The translations under genes were made by a program, and so were the position numbers. DNA of 64,000 nt from Robiginitalea marina (GTDB lineage: Bacteria; Bacteroidota; Bacteroidia; Flavobacteriales; Flavobacteriaceae): the NCBI RefSeq assembly GCF_024006985.1, contig NZ_JAMXIB010000006.1, positions 62,001 through 126,000 of the forward strand, in the 5' to 3' direction. This document shows positions 8,757-18,096 of the stretch, in pieces. Under the pieces are notes generated by a model. The model did not search any database. It saw only the letters and a list, made by a program, of their open reading frames with translations, and was not told the origin of the DNA. Each line of letters begins with the position of its first letter. Position 1 is the first letter of the stretch.

Positions 8757-9652
8757 AAGCGACAACCCTTACCTCCCACTCCGAATACCTGCCCCTGGAA
8801 TCGGTCTTTATCCGGCCTGCGGCGCATGCCTTTACGGATGCCGGTGCCCTGGCTTCCCAGTGGAAGGCCCTGAACTTTTTGGCCCAACCCGACCTGGGGG
8901 AAGCCCTCAGGCAATATGAGCGTTTTGAGTCCCTGCTCGGCCAGCGGGTGCCGGAAGTGCATCGCATGCCCCTGCAGGAAGGGCTCTCCCTGGATGCCCT
9001 CTATTGCCGCGACGCCTCCATCGCCACGGACCACGGGATGGTGCTCTGCCGCATGGGCAAACCCGCCCGACAGGGGGAACCCGATGCCCACCGGGAAATT
9101 TATGAAGCCATGGGGCTGCCCATCCTGGGGCAGATCGAGGCCCCGGGGACCCTGGAAGGGGGCGATGTGGCCTGGCTGGACCGCGAAACCCTGGCCGTGG
9201 GCCACAGCTACCGCACCAATGCGGCGGGTATAGAACAATTAAAAGGGTTGTTGGCCCCCCTGGGCATTACCGTGGTGGTGGCCGACCTGCCCCATTTCCT
9301 GGGGCCCTCGGACGTGTTCCACCTGATGTCGATCCTAAGCCCCGTAGACCGGGACCTGGCGGTGGTATATTCCCCCCTGATGCCGATTTCGTTCCGCAAT
9401 ACCCTGCTGGAGCGAGGATTTTCCCTGGTGGAGGTCCCGGAAGGGGAATTCATGTCGCTGGGGAGCAACGTACTGGCCCTGGGCCCCAGGACCTGCCTGA
9501 TGGCCTCGGGCAACCCGAAAACCGAAAAAGCGCTGAGGGATGCGGGGTGCGGGGTGCTGACCTATGAAGGCAGTGAAATCAGCCTGAAAGGGGGCGGGGG
9601 GCCCACCTGCCTCACCCGCCCGTGGAAACGCCGTGCGGCGCTCAACGGTTGA
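8753..9652 (+). CDS. Amidinotransferase-fold hydrolase (DDAH/arginine-deiminase superfamily)
   Basis: 299 residues; the start ATG at 8753 overlaps the permease stop. Superfamily features are YCRDASIATDHG near residue 85, a GTLEGGDVAW block, the catalytic His in DVFHLMSIL near residue 190 and the nucleophilic Cys286 in GGGPTCLTRP close to the C-terminus. Members hydrolyse guanidino or ureido groups (dimethylarginine, arginine, citrulline). The length matches DDAH-type proteins rather than full arginine deiminases of about 410 residues. The coupled permease supports a catabolic role for an imported arginine derivative. It overlaps the convergent trmN6-like gene by 11 bp. Confidence 0.8.
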   Translation: MKATTLTSHSEYLPLESVFIRPAAHAFTDAGALASQWKALNFLAQPDLGEALRQYERFESLLGQRVPEVHRMPLQEGLSLDALYCRDASIATDHGMVLCRMGKPARQGEPDAHREIYEAMGLPILGQIEAPGTLEGGDVAWLDRETLAVGHSYRTNAAGIEQLKGLLAPLGITVVVADLPHFLGPSDVFHLMSILSPVDRDLAVVYSPLMPISFRNTLLERGFSLVEVPEGEFMSLGSNVLALGPRTCLMASGNPKTEKALRDAGCGVLTYEGSEISLKGGGGPTCLTRPWKRRAALNG

Positions 9653-10355
9653 GGTAGAATTCCCGGGTCAGGTCGCGGTACGCCTCTGAAAACCGGTTGC
9701 GCCCCACCTCCAAAACGAGTTCGTCTTCCTGCACCTCCGATTCCCGGAAAGAAAAGCACAGCAGGCTCCTTTTGAGGGGGGAACCCGCAGTACCCCGCAC
9801 CCGGGTGATGCGGTTGGGGAAAAGGCCGTGGGACGCGGCAAGCCTTATAAAGCCTGCCTCCTCCGCGTAGGGCAGGATCAGGCAAAACTGCCCGCGGGGC
9901 GACAACAGGGCCGCGGCCCCGGCCAGCAACACCCCAAAGGGCAACGCCTGTTGCTGGCGTGCCAGGTCCCTGGAGGGGTCCCCGCTGGGGACTTCCCCCG
10001 GGTAGAAGGGCGGGTTGGACACCACCAGGTCGTACCCCCCTTCCATTTCCGCCACAAATTCCTCCAGGCCCGCATGGTAACAAAACAGCCGGTCTGCCCA
10101 GGGGGAGGCCTCAAAATTGCCCACGCACTGCTCAAACGCCTCCGGGTCGATTTCCAGGGCGTCAATGGTTTCCGCTGCCGACCGCTGGGCCAGCATGAGG
10201 GCGATCAGCCCCGTCCCGGCCCCGATGTCGAGGATGGTACCGGGCATGGGCTCCAGGGGCGTCCAGGCCCCGAGCAACACCCCGTCGGTACCCACCTTCA
10301 TGGCGGCCCGGTCCTGGGCGATGGTAAATTGCTTGAAACGAAAGGGGGAAGCCAT
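9642..10355 (-). CDS. tRNA1(Val) adenine(37)-N6 methyltransferase, TrmN6/YfiC type
   Basis: 237-residue class I SAM methyltransferase. The N-terminus FRFKQFTIAQDRAAMKVGTD is the YfiC family signature. Motif I is DIGAGTGLIALML and the adenine-N6 catalytic motif is NPPFYPG. The Met at 10355 is preferred over one eight codons upstream because FRFKQF normally follows the start closely. The family methylates A37 of tRNA-Val. It lies 33 bp downstream of rimM on the same strand, extending an rpsP-rimM-trmN6 translation operon. The last 11 bp overlap the opposite gene's 3' end. Confidence 0.88.
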   Translation of the reverse strand: MASPFRFKQFTIAQDRAAMKVGTDGVLLGAWTPLEPMPGTILDIGAGTGLIALMLAQRSAAETIDALEIDPEAFEQCVGNFEASPWADRLFCYHAGLEEFVAEMEGGYDLVVSNPPFYPGEVPSGDPSRDLARQQQALPFGVLLAGAAALLSPRGQFCLILPYAEEAGFIRLAASHGLFPNRITRVRGTAGSPLKRSLLCFSFRESEVQEDELVLEVGRNRFSEAYRDLTREFYLNR

Positions 10356-10388
10356 GGCAATCGGGAAAAACGTTGGCAAAAGGGCCGG

Positions 10389-10919
10389 TTACTGCCCCAG
10401 GTAGAGGTCGATCAGGCCCTCGGGGGTGCGGATGTGGACGGTTTGCCCCTCCCGGTCTACCTTCACAATGAAATCGTCAGTGACGGGGATCAGCAGTTCC
10501 TTTCCGTCCTTTTCAGCCACAAAAAGGGCCTGGGGGCCCTGGTCGTTGACCGTCCGGATGACCCCGACCGGTCCGTGGACGGCATCCTGCAGGGAAAACC
10601 CGATGACTTCGTGGTAATAAAAGCGGTTCCCGGTGAGTTTCGGCAAAAGTTCGAGGGGGAGGTAGAGCTCGCAGCCCAGCAGGCGGGAGGCTTCGGGTTC
10701 CGTACTGACCTCCTCGAAACGGATGCGCAGCAGGTTCGACTTGTGCAGCCGGCTCTGCTGCATAAAAAAAGGAACCAGGTCGCTGCCGAGGGCCACGAGC
10801 ACTGATTCCATATTTTCGTATTCCTGGGGGGAATCCGTGTCCAGCTTGGCCAGGACCTCCCCTTTATAGCCGTGGAGGGAGACGATCTTACCGAGGTAAA
10901 AGCAATCCTCCTTCCGCAT
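10389..10919 (-). CDS. rimM: Ribosome maturation factor RimM
   Basis: 176 residues, normal length. It opens with the RimM signature FYLGKIVSLHGYKGEV, and a PRC-barrel domain starts around residue 95 with YYHEVIGF. RimM binds S19 and the 30S head during 16S rRNA maturation in the cytoplasm. The gene follows rpsP by 12 bp on the same strand, the standard rpsP-rimM order; trmD is absent here and trmN6-like follows instead. Confidence 0.95.
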   Translation of the reverse strand: MRKEDCFYLGKIVSLHGYKGEVLAKLDTDSPQEYENMESVLVALGSDLVPFFMQQSRLHKSNLLRIRFEEVSTEPEASRLLGCELYLPLELLPKLTGNRFYYHEVIGFSLQDAVHGPVGVIRTVNDQGPQALFVAEKDGKELLIPVTDDFIVKVDREGQTVHIRTPEGLIDLYLGQ

Positions 10920-10931
10920 GGCTGGTGTGTG

Positions 10932-11537
10932 TTACTGCTTTTCTGAATCTGCCTCTTCTGCAGCAGGGGCCTCCCCGGCTTCAGCAGCAGGAGCTTCTTC
11001 GGTGGCAGCAGCTTCGGCTTCCACTGCAGGGGTCTGCTCAGCGGCAGCTTCTTCGGCAACGGCTTCTTCGGCGACTTCCTCTGCAGTTTCAGCAGCAGCG
11101 GCCTGTGCCCGTTTTTCGTTGGCTTCCTTCTCAGCCTCCAGGGCTTTGGCCCGGGCCTCGGCTTTGGCCTTCTCCAACCCTTCTGACTTGGAAGAAATCT
11201 TTTGCTCCTTCTCGGCTACCCAGGCCTCGAACTTCGCTTCAGCCTGCTCTTCGGTAAGGGCCCCCTTGCGGACGCCGGCCTTCAGGTGGTGCTTCAGCAA
11301 CACGCCCTTGTAGGACAAAATCCTGCGGGCGGTCTCGGAGGGCTGGGCGCCATTGTCGAGCCATTGTACGGACTGGTCCATATCGATTTCGATGGTGGCA
11401 GGGTTGGTGTTGGGGTTGTAGATCCCGAGTTTCTCCAGGAACCTTCCATCCCGCTTGGCCCGCGCGTCGGCGGCTACGATCCAGTAAAAGGGTTTGCCTT
11501 TTTTACCGTGTCTTTGAAGTCTAATTCTAACTGGCAT
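10932..11537 (-). CDS. rpsP: 30S ribosomal protein S16 with long acidic C-terminal tail
   Basis: 201 residues, about twice the bacterial norm. Residues 1-80 are ordinary S16, starting MPVRIRLQRHGKKGKPFYWI. From about residue 90 the chain turns into an Ala/Glu-rich low-complexity tail broken by a Lys/Ala helix-like section. Extended S16 tails occur in Bacteroidetes. The coding GC pattern does not change at the junction, arguing against a frameshift. First gene of the rpsP-rimM-trmN6 operon. Confidence 0.95.
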   Translation of the reverse strand: MPVRIRLQRHGKKGKPFYWIVAADARAKRDGRFLEKLGIYNPNTNPATIEIDMDQSVQWLDNGAQPSETARRILSYKGVLLKHHLKAGVRKGALTEEQAEAKFEAWVAEKEQKISSKSEGLEKAKAEARAKALEAEKEANEKRAQAAAAETAEEVAEEAVAEEAAAEQTPAVEAEAAATEEAPAAEAGEAPAAEEADSEKQ

Positions 11538-11634
11538 ATCACATTAATTTGTGGGGTACCCGACCCCGGTTATTAATCCATTACTACAGCTTCAGGTCGC
11601 TGTTCTGCCGCGGGACGAAGTCCCAAAGCGGGTG

Positions 11635-11642
11635 CAAATATA
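11635..11642 (-). promoter_or_regulatory. Possible -7 element for the rpsP operon
   Basis: The plus-strand CAAATATA reads TATATTTG on the minus strand, a full TAnnTTTG match 98 bp upstream of the rpsP start codon. No -33 TTTG is evident. The 272-bp gap between rpsP and dnaE otherwise shows only divergent leader sequence. Confidence 0.4.
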
Positions 11643-11809
11643 CGCTTCTTTGCTGAATCTTCCCGGGCGGCAGGCGATTTTTTTAAGCCGCGGGCGGGGC
11701 CGGTGTTTTTTGCCGGTTTACGGGGTGGTTGATAACTCCTTAAAACAACCTTTTTTTAGACGGCGGTGTTTCTCTATTTTTATCGGTCCAAACTCCGACC
11801 CGCACCCTT

Positions 11810-14800
11810 ATGTACCTGATTTTTGATACGGAAACCACGGGCCTGCCCAAGCGATGGGACGCCCCGGCCAGCAATACCGACAACTGGCCGCGGTGCGTGC
11901 AGATCGCCTGGCAGTTGCACGATGCCTCGGGAAGGCTTTTGGAGCAGTTCGATGCGCTGGTGCAACCCGCGGGGTTCGACATCCCGTACGACGCGGAACA
12001 GATCCACGGGATCTCCACCGCCCTGGCCCAAAAGGAAGGGAAGCCTCTGTCCGAAGTCCTTCAGGCCTTTAAAGCCGCCCTGGGGCGTACAAAATTCCTG
12101 GTCGGCCAAAACGTGGGGTTCGACCTCAACGTCATGGGGGCCGAATTTTACCGGCAGGGGGAAGAAAACCCGCTCGATGCCTTCCCCGTACTCGACACCT
12201 GTACGGAGGAAACGGCGGAACTCTGCCAGCTGCCCGGGGGACGCGGGGGGAAATACAAGCTGCCCACCCTTACCGAACTGCACCAGCACCTCTTCGGGGA
12301 ACCCTTTGAGGAGGCCCACAACGCCAGCGCCGACGTGGAAGCGACCACCCGTTGCTTTCTGGAGCTGCTCAGGCGGCGGTCATTCCCGGCCCAGCAGCTC
12401 GGGGTGGGGCCGGGATACTTCGCGGAATTCGAGGCCTCAAACCCCGGCCCGATTGCCCTGCTGGGGCTCAAACACAAAAACCTCAAGAAGGCTTCCGAAG
12501 CCCTGGCCCGGAAAGCGGCCCAGGCAGAAAGCGGGCTGAGCCATGCCGAGATCCGCGAAAACGAAAAGGCCCTGGAAGATGCCGTTTTCGTGCACCTGCA
12601 CAACCATTCGCAGTTTTCAGTCCTCCAATCGACCATCAAAATAAAGGACCTGGTTGCGGCAGCGGCCAAATACGACATGCCCGCCGTGGCCCTGACCGAC
12701 CACGCCAACATGATGGGCGCCTTCCATTTCGTGCGGGAGGTGAACAGCTACAACAAAAGCCTGGCCGATGCGCCCGAAGGGGAGGGGAAACGGGAAATCG
12801 TGCCCATCCTGGGGTGCGAATTCTACGTCTGCGAAGACCGCCACAACAAAACGGTAAAAGACTACGGGTACCAGGTGGTGATGCTGGCCAAGAACAAGAA
12901 CGGCTACCTGAACCTGGCCAAGATGTCGTCCATCGCCTACACCGAAGGGTTTTACTACGTGCCCAGGATCGACCGGGAGGTGGTCCGCAAATACGGGGAC
13001 GACCTCATTGTCCTCACTGGGAACCTCTACGGGGAAGTGCCCTCCAAAATCCTGAACGTCGGGGAAAAGCAGGCCGAAGAAGCCCTGCTCTGGTGGAAGG
13101 AGCAATTCGGGGACGACCTCTATGTGGAGCTGTTGCGGCACGGGCAGGAAGACGAGGACCGTGCCAACCAGACCCTGGTGGCCCTGGCCAGGAAACACGG
13201 CGTTTCCCTTGTGGCCACCAACAACACCTACTACTGCGAAAAGGAGGAAGCCGAAGCCCACGACATCCTGCTTTGCGTGAAGGACGGGGAAAAGCGCTCG
13301 ACCCCCATCGGGCGTGGCCGGGGCTACCGCTTCGGCCTGCCCAACCAGGAATACTATTTCAAGTCGCCCGAGCAGATGAAGGAATTGTTCCGCGACCTGC
13401 CCGAGAGTATCCTGTCCATCGGGGAAATCATTGCCAAAATCACCCCCTTTGACCTGGCCCGGGAGGTGTTGCTCCCGAAGTTCGAGATCCCCCCGGAGTT
13501 CAAGGTTGCGGAAGACGAGCAGGACGGCGGGAAGCGGGGCGAAAACGCCTACCTGCGCCACCTGGCCTACCAGGGGGCCGGCAAACGCTACGGGGAGCTC
13601 ACGGAGGCCATCCGGGAACGGATGGATTTTGAGCTGGCCACCATCGAGAATTCCGGGTACCCCGGATACTTCCTCATCGTGGAGGATTTCATACGCGAGG
13701 CCCGGAACATGGGGGTTTCCGTGGGTCCTGGCAGGGGCTCCGCCGCCGGGTCGGTAGTGGCCTACTGCCTGGGGATTACCAATATCGACCCCCTGAAATA
13801 CGATTTGCTTTTTGAGCGCTTTTTGAACCCCGACCGGGTTTCCATGCCCGATATCGATATCGACTTCGACGACGAGGGGCGCTCCCGGGTCATGGATTAT
13901 GTGATCGGGAAATACGGGGCCAACCAGGTGGCCCAGATCGTCACCTACGGAACCATGGCGGCCAAATCGTCTATCCGCGATACGGCCCGGGTGCTGGACC
14001 TGCCACTGGGCGATGCCGACCGCCTGGCCAAGCTGATCCCCAACATGGCGAAATTCGGCAAGCTGTTCGACGTGCCCCGGGAGGAACTGAAAAAAAGGTT
14101 CCGGGCCGACGAATTCGAGAAAATACAGGAGTTGCTGGGGGTTTCCGAGGGCGATGACCTGGAGGCCCAGACGGTGAACATGGCCCGGGTGCTGGAGGGT
14201 TCCCTCCGCAATACCGGCATCCATGCCTGCGGGGTGATCATTACCCCGGATGATATCACCAACTTCGTGCCCGTGGCCACCGCGAAGGATTCCGACCTCT
14301 ATGTCACCCAGTTTGACAACTCGGTGGTGGAAAGCGCCGGGCTGCTGAAGATGGACTTCCTGGGGCTGAAGACCCTGACCCTGATCAAGGACACGGTGAA
14401 AATCGTGAAGGCGCGGCTGGGGCTGACCCTGGTGCCCGACGACTTCCCCCTGGACGACGCCAAAACCTACGAACTCTTCCAAAGGGGCGAAACCATCGGC
14501 ATCTTCCAGTACGAATCGCCGGGGATGCAGAAATACCTGAAGGAACTCAAGCCCACGGTGTTTGACGACCTGATCGCCATGAACGCCCTCTACCGCCCCG
14601 GGCCCATGGAATACATCCCGAGCTTTATCGCCCGCAAGCACGGGGAGGAGGAAATCACCTACGACCTCCCGGAAATGGAGGAATACCTGAAGGAAACCTA
14701 CGGGATTACCGTCTACCAGGAGCAGGTAATGCTGCTTTCCCAGAAACTGGCCGGCTTTACCAAGGGCGAGGCCGATGTATTGCGCAAGGCCATGGGGAAA

Positions 14801-16171
14801 AAGATTTTCGCCCTGCTGGAAAAACTAAAGCCCAAGTTCCTCGACGGGGGCGAGCAGCGGGGCCACCCCAGGGAGGTCCTGGAAAAGGTCTGGAAAGACT
14901 GGGAAGCCTTTGCCTCCTATGCCTTCAACAAGAGCCACTCGACCTGCTACGCCTACATCGCCTACCAGACGGCCTACCTGAAGGCCCATTACCCGGCCGA
15001 GTACATGGCGGCGGTGCTCTCCAACAACATGAACGACATCAAGCAGGTGACCTTCTTCATGGAGGAGTGCCGACGGATGGGCCTCGACGTGCTGGGGCCC
15101 GACGTGAACGAGTCGTACTACAAATTCGCCGTGAACAAAGAAAACCAGGTGCGCTTCGGCATGGGGGCCATTAAAGGGGTGGGGCGTTCCGCGGTAGACA
15201 CCATTGTGGAAAACCGCAAGGAAAACGGGCCCTACACCTCGGTCTTCGACCTGGCCAAAAGGGTGGAACTGCGGGCCGCCAACAAAAAGGCCTTTGAAAA
15301 CCTGGCCCTGGCCGGGGGCTTCGATTCCCTGGGCGTTGCCCACCGGGCGCAGTACTTCCATGCCGGGCCCGACGGGGTGACCTTCCTGGAAAAGGTGCTC
15401 CGCTTCGGGGCCCGCTTCCAGGAAAGCGAGAATTCGGCCCAGGTGAGCCTCTTCGGGACGGCCAGCGAAGTGCAGATCGAAGAGCCGGAAATACCGCCCT
15501 GCGAGCCATGGGGCACCATGGAAACCCTCAAGCGGGAAAAGGAAGTGGTCGGGATCTATATTTCCGGGCACCCCCTGGACGACTTCAAGACCGAGATCCA
15601 GGCCTTCTGCAATGCGGAAATCGGCGCCTTCAACGATTTGGACGCCTACCTGAACCGCGAGCTGTCGGTGGCGGGGGTGATCACCGATGTGCAGCACCGC
15701 ATGTCGCGCAACGGCAAGGGATGGGCCTCCTTTGTGCTGGAGGACTACTCCGACAGCTACGAGTTCCGGATCTTCGGGGAGGAATACCTGAAATTCCGCC
15801 ACTTTTTAACCATCAATGCCTTCCTGTACCTGAAGGTCTTCGTCCGGGAGGGCTGGGTGAACCGCGACACCGGCAAAAAGGGGGAACCGCGGCTGCAATT
15901 CAACCAGTGCCTGCTGTTGCAGGACGTGATGGAGGCCTTTGCGCGGAAACTGACCATACAGCTCGACATCGACCAGTTGCACGAAGCCCGCATCCATGAA
16001 TTAAAGGAAACCCTCAGGGCCTTTAAGGGAAGCCACCCCCTGAGTTTTGTGGTGTACGAAATGGAGGAAGCCATTAAGGTAAACCTCACCAGCCGCAAAC
16101 AAAAGGTACAGATCAGCTCGGAACTGTTGCACCGCCTGAAAGACCAGGAAGTGCATTTTAAACTCAACTAA
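11810..16171 (+). CDS. dnaE: DNA polymerase III alpha subunit with fused proofreading exonuclease
   Basis: 1453-residue replicative polymerase. Residues 1-180 are a DnaQ-type 3'-5' exonuclease (FDTETTG at 5-11, Exo I acidic pair D6/E8). A PHP domain follows near 262 (HLHNHSQFS), then the C-family palm with GPGRGSAAGS near 638 and the catalytic Asp cluster PDIDIDFDDEGR near 678, helix-hairpin-helix sequence, and an OB fold near 1284 (LSVAGVITDVQHRMSR). Fusing epsilon-like activity to DnaE is typical of Bacteroidetes. It is transcribed alone and divergently from rpsP. Confidence 0.97.
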   Translation: MYLIFDTETTGLPKRWDAPASNTDNWPRCVQIAWQLHDASGRLLEQFDALVQPAGFDIPYDAEQIHGISTALAQKEGKPLSEVLQAFKAALGRTKFLVGQNVGFDLNVMGAEFYRQGEENPLDAFPVLDTCTEETAELCQLPGGRGGKYKLPTLTELHQHLFGEPFEEAHNASADVEATTRCFLELLRRRSFPAQQLGVGPGYFAEFEASNPGPIALLGLKHKNLKKASEALARKAAQAESGLSHAEIRENEKALEDAVFVHLHNHSQFSVLQSTIKIKDLVAAAAKYDMPAVALTDHANMMGAFHFVREVNSYNKSLADAPEGEGKREIVPILGCEFYVCEDRHNKTVKDYGYQVVMLAKNKNGYLNLAKMSSIAYTEGFYYVPRIDREVVRKYGDDLIVLTGNLYGEVPSKILNVGEKQAEEALLWWKEQFGDDLYVELLRHGQEDEDRANQTLVALARKHGVSLVATNNTYYCEKEEAEAHDILLCVKDGEKRSTPIGRGRGYRFGLPNQEYYFKSPEQMKELFRDLPESILSIGEIIAKITPFDLAREVLLPKFEIPPEFKVAEDEQDGGKRGENAYLRHLAYQGAGKRYGELTEAIRERMDFELATIENSGYPGYFLIVEDFIREARNMGVSVGPGRGSAAGSVVAYCLGITNIDPLKYDLLFERFLNPDRVSMPDIDIDFDDEGRSRVMDYVIGKYGANQVAQIVTYGTMAAKSSIRDTARVLDLPLGDADRLAKLIPNMAKFGKLFDVPREELKKRFRADEFEKIQELLGVSEGDDLEAQTVNMARVLEGSLRNTGIHACGVIITPDDITNFVPVATAKDSDLYVTQFDNSVVESAGLLKMDFLGLKTLTLIKDTVKIVKARLGLTLVPDDFPLDDAKTYELFQRGETIGIFQYESPGMQKYLKELKPTVFDDLIAMNALYRPGPMEYIPSFIARKHGEEEITYDLPEMEEYLKETYGITVYQEQVMLLSQKLAGFTKGEADVLRKAMGKKIFALLEKLKPKFLDGGEQRGHPREVLEKVWKDWEAFASYAFNKSHSTCYAYIAYQTAYLKAHYPAEYMAAVLSNNMNDIKQVTFFMEECRRMGLDVLGPDVNESYYKFAVNKENQVRFGMGAIKGVGRSAVDTIVENRKENGPYTSVFDLAKRVELRAANKKAFENLALAGGFDSLGVAHRAQYFHAGPDGVTFLEKVLRFGARFQESENSAQVSLFGTASEVQIEEPEIPPCEPWGTMETLKREKEVVGIYISGHPLDDFKTEIQAFCNAEIGAFNDLDAYLNRELSVAGVITDVQHRMSRNGKGWASFVLEDYSDSYEFRIFGEEYLKFRHFLTINAFLYLKVFVREGWVNRDTGKKGEPRLQFNQCLLLQDVMEAFARKLTIQLDIDQLHEARIHELKETLRAFKGSHPLSFVVYEMEEAIKVNLTSRKQKVQISSELLHRLKDQEVHFKLN

Positions 16172-16256
16172 CCCCGGGGGGCGAAAGCGGGGCAACCCCC
16201 GGCCCATAGGGGCCTTCGATCCATACATAGGCAAAATGAATGCGCCCCGTGTAAGG

Positions 16257-16283
16257 TTGCGGAAAATAAATTGACTACCTTTG
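16257..16283 (+). promoter_or_regulatory. Predicted trxA promoter
   Basis: TACCTTTG (TAnnTTTG) at 16276-16283 with TTG at 16257-16259, spacing 16 bp (a little short of the usual 19). The start codon is 25 bp downstream of the -7 element. Confidence 0.5.
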
Positions 16284-16307
16284 CACTAATTTAAATTTTG
16301 AGGAAAA

Positions 16308-16625
16308 ATGGCTTTAGAAATAACCGATGCCACTTTTGAAGAAGTGGTCCTGAAAAGCGATAAACCCGTAGTAGTGGACTTTTGGGCTGCCTGGTGCGGC
16401 CCCTGCCGGATGGTGGGCCCGATCATTGAGGAGCTGAGCCAGGAATACGAAGGCAAGGCCGTGGTGGGAAAGGTCGACGTAGACAAGCACCAGCAGTTTG
16501 CCGCCAAATTCGGCATCCGCAACATCCCGACCGTACTGGTCTTCAAGGGAGGTGAAATCGTGAACCGGCAGGTAGGGGTAAGCCCCAAAAAAGTGTATGC
16601 AGAGGCCATAGACGCCGCCCTGTAA
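16308..16625 (+). CDS. trxA: Thioredoxin
   Basis: 105-residue single-domain thioredoxin with the active site W-C30-G-P-C33 and the cis-Pro segment RNIPTVLVF. It is a cytoplasmic disulfide reductant normally recharged by thioredoxin reductase. It has its own predicted promoter and is closed by a strong intrinsic terminator, so it appears monocistronic. Confidence 0.97.
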   Translation: MALEITDATFEEVVLKSDKPVVVDFWAAWCGPCRMVGPIIEELSQEYEGKAVVGKVDVDKHQQFAAKFGIRNIPTVLVFKGGEIVNRQVGVSPKKVYAEAIDAAL

Positions 16626-16648
16626 GCCTGCGGAACCCTTAATACAGA

Positions 16649-16673
16649 CCCGGCCCTGTGGCCGGGTTTTTTT
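16649..16673 (+). terminator. Intrinsic terminator of trxA
   Basis: Perfect 7-bp stem CCCGGCC/GGCCGGG (16649-16655 with 16660-16666), loop CTGT, followed by seven T residues. Confidence 0.9.
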
Positions 16674-16709
16674 GTGCCCTCCCGCCGGGGAGTTTCGTAT
16701 CTTTAGCCT

Positions 16710-17639
16710 GTGGACCTGCAATCGGAACTGCATAAAGCCCCCCTGTTTGAAAACCTGCCCCTACTGGTAAAGCAGGTGGTGGAGGGCTATATCAGCGGCA
16801 TCCACAAAAGCCCCTTCCACGGGTACTCGGCCGAGTTTGCCGAGCACAAGATCTACAACCCCGGGGAGAGCACCAAGCACATCGACTGGAAGCTGTTCGC
16901 CAGAACCGACAAGCTCTACACTAAGAAATACGAGGAGGAGACCAACCTGCGGTGCCACCTGATCGTGGATAATTCGGCCTCCATGTATTACCCCCCGGTC
17001 AAGCGCCTAGACCTGGACCACCTGAACAAAATCGGGTTTGCCGTGCTGGCGGCAGGGGCGCTGATGCAGCTGCTCAAAAAACAGCGCGATGCCGTGGGGC
17101 TCAGCGTTTTTTCGGATGCCTACCAGTATTACGCCCCGGAAAAGGGGAGCGAAAGGCATTACCAGATGCTGATGGGCGCCCTGGGGGAGGTCGCCCTTCA
17201 GCCCCCTGACCGCAAAGGCACTGCCCTGCACACCTACCTCCACCTGATTGCGGAAAAGCTGAAACGGCGCAGCCTGGTAGTGCTGTTCACCGACATGCTG
17301 CAAACCGAGGTGGACGATGAGCGGCTCTTTGAAGCCCTGCGCCACCTGAAATACAACAAGCACGAGGTGCTGCTGTTCCACCTGACCGACCGCAAAACGG
17401 AACTGGACTTCGCCTTCGAAAACACCCCCCGAAGGTTCACCGATGTGGAAACCGGGCAGCGCATAGACCTGTACCCGGAAAACGTGCGGGAGTCGTACCA
17501 GCAGGCCCTGCAGGAGTACCTGCACGCCCTGAGGCTGGTCTGCGGCCGCTACAACATCAAGTACCTGCAGGTAGACGTGGCCGAGCCCTTCGCCCGCGTC
17601 ATGAACGCCTTTATGGTGGAGCGCCAGCGCTTTGCCTGA
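16710..17639 (+). CDS. DUF58 domain protein (VWA-like)
   Basis: 309 residues; GTG start at 16710. The DUF58 pattern is FHGYSAEFAEHKIYNPGE followed by HIDWKLFART, and LIVDNSASMYY gives a MIDAS-like DxSxS. DUF58 proteins usually sit beside a MoxR ATPase and VWA/BatA-type membrane proteins; none is visible here, so this copy is orphaned from that set within the window. There is no signal peptide or membrane segment; cytoplasmic. Its cellular role is unknown. Confidence 0.85.
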   Translation: MDLQSELHKAPLFENLPLLVKQVVEGYISGIHKSPFHGYSAEFAEHKIYNPGESTKHIDWKLFARTDKLYTKKYEEETNLRCHLIVDNSASMYYPPVKRLDLDHLNKIGFAVLAAGALMQLLKKQRDAVGLSVFSDAYQYYAPEKGSERHYQMLMGALGEVALQPPDRKGTALHTYLHLIAEKLKRRSLVVLFTDMLQTEVDDERLFEALRHLKYNKHEVLLFHLTDRKTELDFAFENTPRRFTDVETGQRIDLYPENVRESYQQALQEYLHALRLVCGRYNIKYLQVDVAEPFARVMNAFMVERQRFA

Positions 17640-17665
17640 ACCGCGCCACTTAAATTGGTTTTTTG

Positions 17666-17696
17666 TTTGCCGGATTGAAATAGTACCGTATATTTG
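17666..17696 (+). promoter_or_regulatory. Promoter of tRNA-Asp
   Basis: TTTG at 17666-17669, 19-bp spacer, TATATTTG at 17689-17696: an exact fit to the Bacteroidetes TTTG-N19-TAnnTTTG promoter, about 77 bp before the tRNA 5' end. Confidence 0.75.
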
Positions 17697-17772
17697 CCCA
17701 CACTTTTGAAGAAAAAGTGCTGACAATTTCCGTCAAAACCAACTGTTGTTGGTGCCTTCGGGCTGGAAAATT

Positions 17773-17846
17773 GGTCTGGTAGTTCAGTTGGTTAGAATAC
17801 CTGCCTGTCACGCAGGGGGTCGCGGGTTCGAGTCCCGTCCAGACCG
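17773..17846 (+). tRNA. tRNA-Asp (GTC)
   Basis: Acceptor stem GGTCTGG pairs with CCAGACC (17839-17845), discriminator G at 17846. The anticodon stem is CCTGC/GCAGG with anticodon GTC at 17807-17809, and the T arm carries GGTTCGAGTCC. No CCA is encoded. Its 3' end serves as the integration site of the element to the right. Confidence 0.97.
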
Positions 17847-17848
17847 CT
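17827..17848 (+). other. attL core (tRNA-Asp 3' end)
   Basis: Left copy of the 22-bp direct repeat, starting TTCGAGTCCC and ending CCGCT; it preserves a complete tRNA. The palindrome CTTGGAA-ATA-TTCCAAG follows immediately (17847-17863). Confidence 0.85.
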
Positions 17849-17871
17849 TGGAAATATTCCAAGTTGCATCA

Positions 17872-17907
17872 AAAGCCTGTAAATTAAATGTTTACAGGCT
17901 TTTTCAT
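17872..17907 (+). terminator. Element-borne terminator downstream of tRNA-Asp
   Basis: Perfect 12-bp stem AAAGCCTGTAAA/TTTACAGGCTTT (17872-17883 with 17891-17902), 7-nt loop, then T-rich sequence. It replaces the native tRNA terminator, which now lies beyond attR at 25194-25223. Confidence 0.8.
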
Positions 17908-17949
17908 TTTATTTGGTTTCAAACAAACCCATTTAATCCCCTAAAAAAA

Positions 17950-17966
17950 GTGAGCAATTCGGTGAG
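17950..17966 (+). repeat. Putative integrase arm site, left copy
   Basis: GTGAGCAATTCGGTGAG, found again identically at 25091-25107, about 100 bp inside attL and 55 bp inside attR. Within it GTGAG occurs twice, suggesting paired binding sites. Confidence 0.6.
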
Positions 17967-18096
17967 CACTTTCACCCTTCAAAAATGCTCACCGCCATCG
18001 CTGTAACGCCCTGCTTTTTAATTTCTTGCAGCGATTCTTTAACATTTGTTCCCCCGGGATTTTGTACCTTTTAAGAGACCTAAAAATCCCTTTTCC

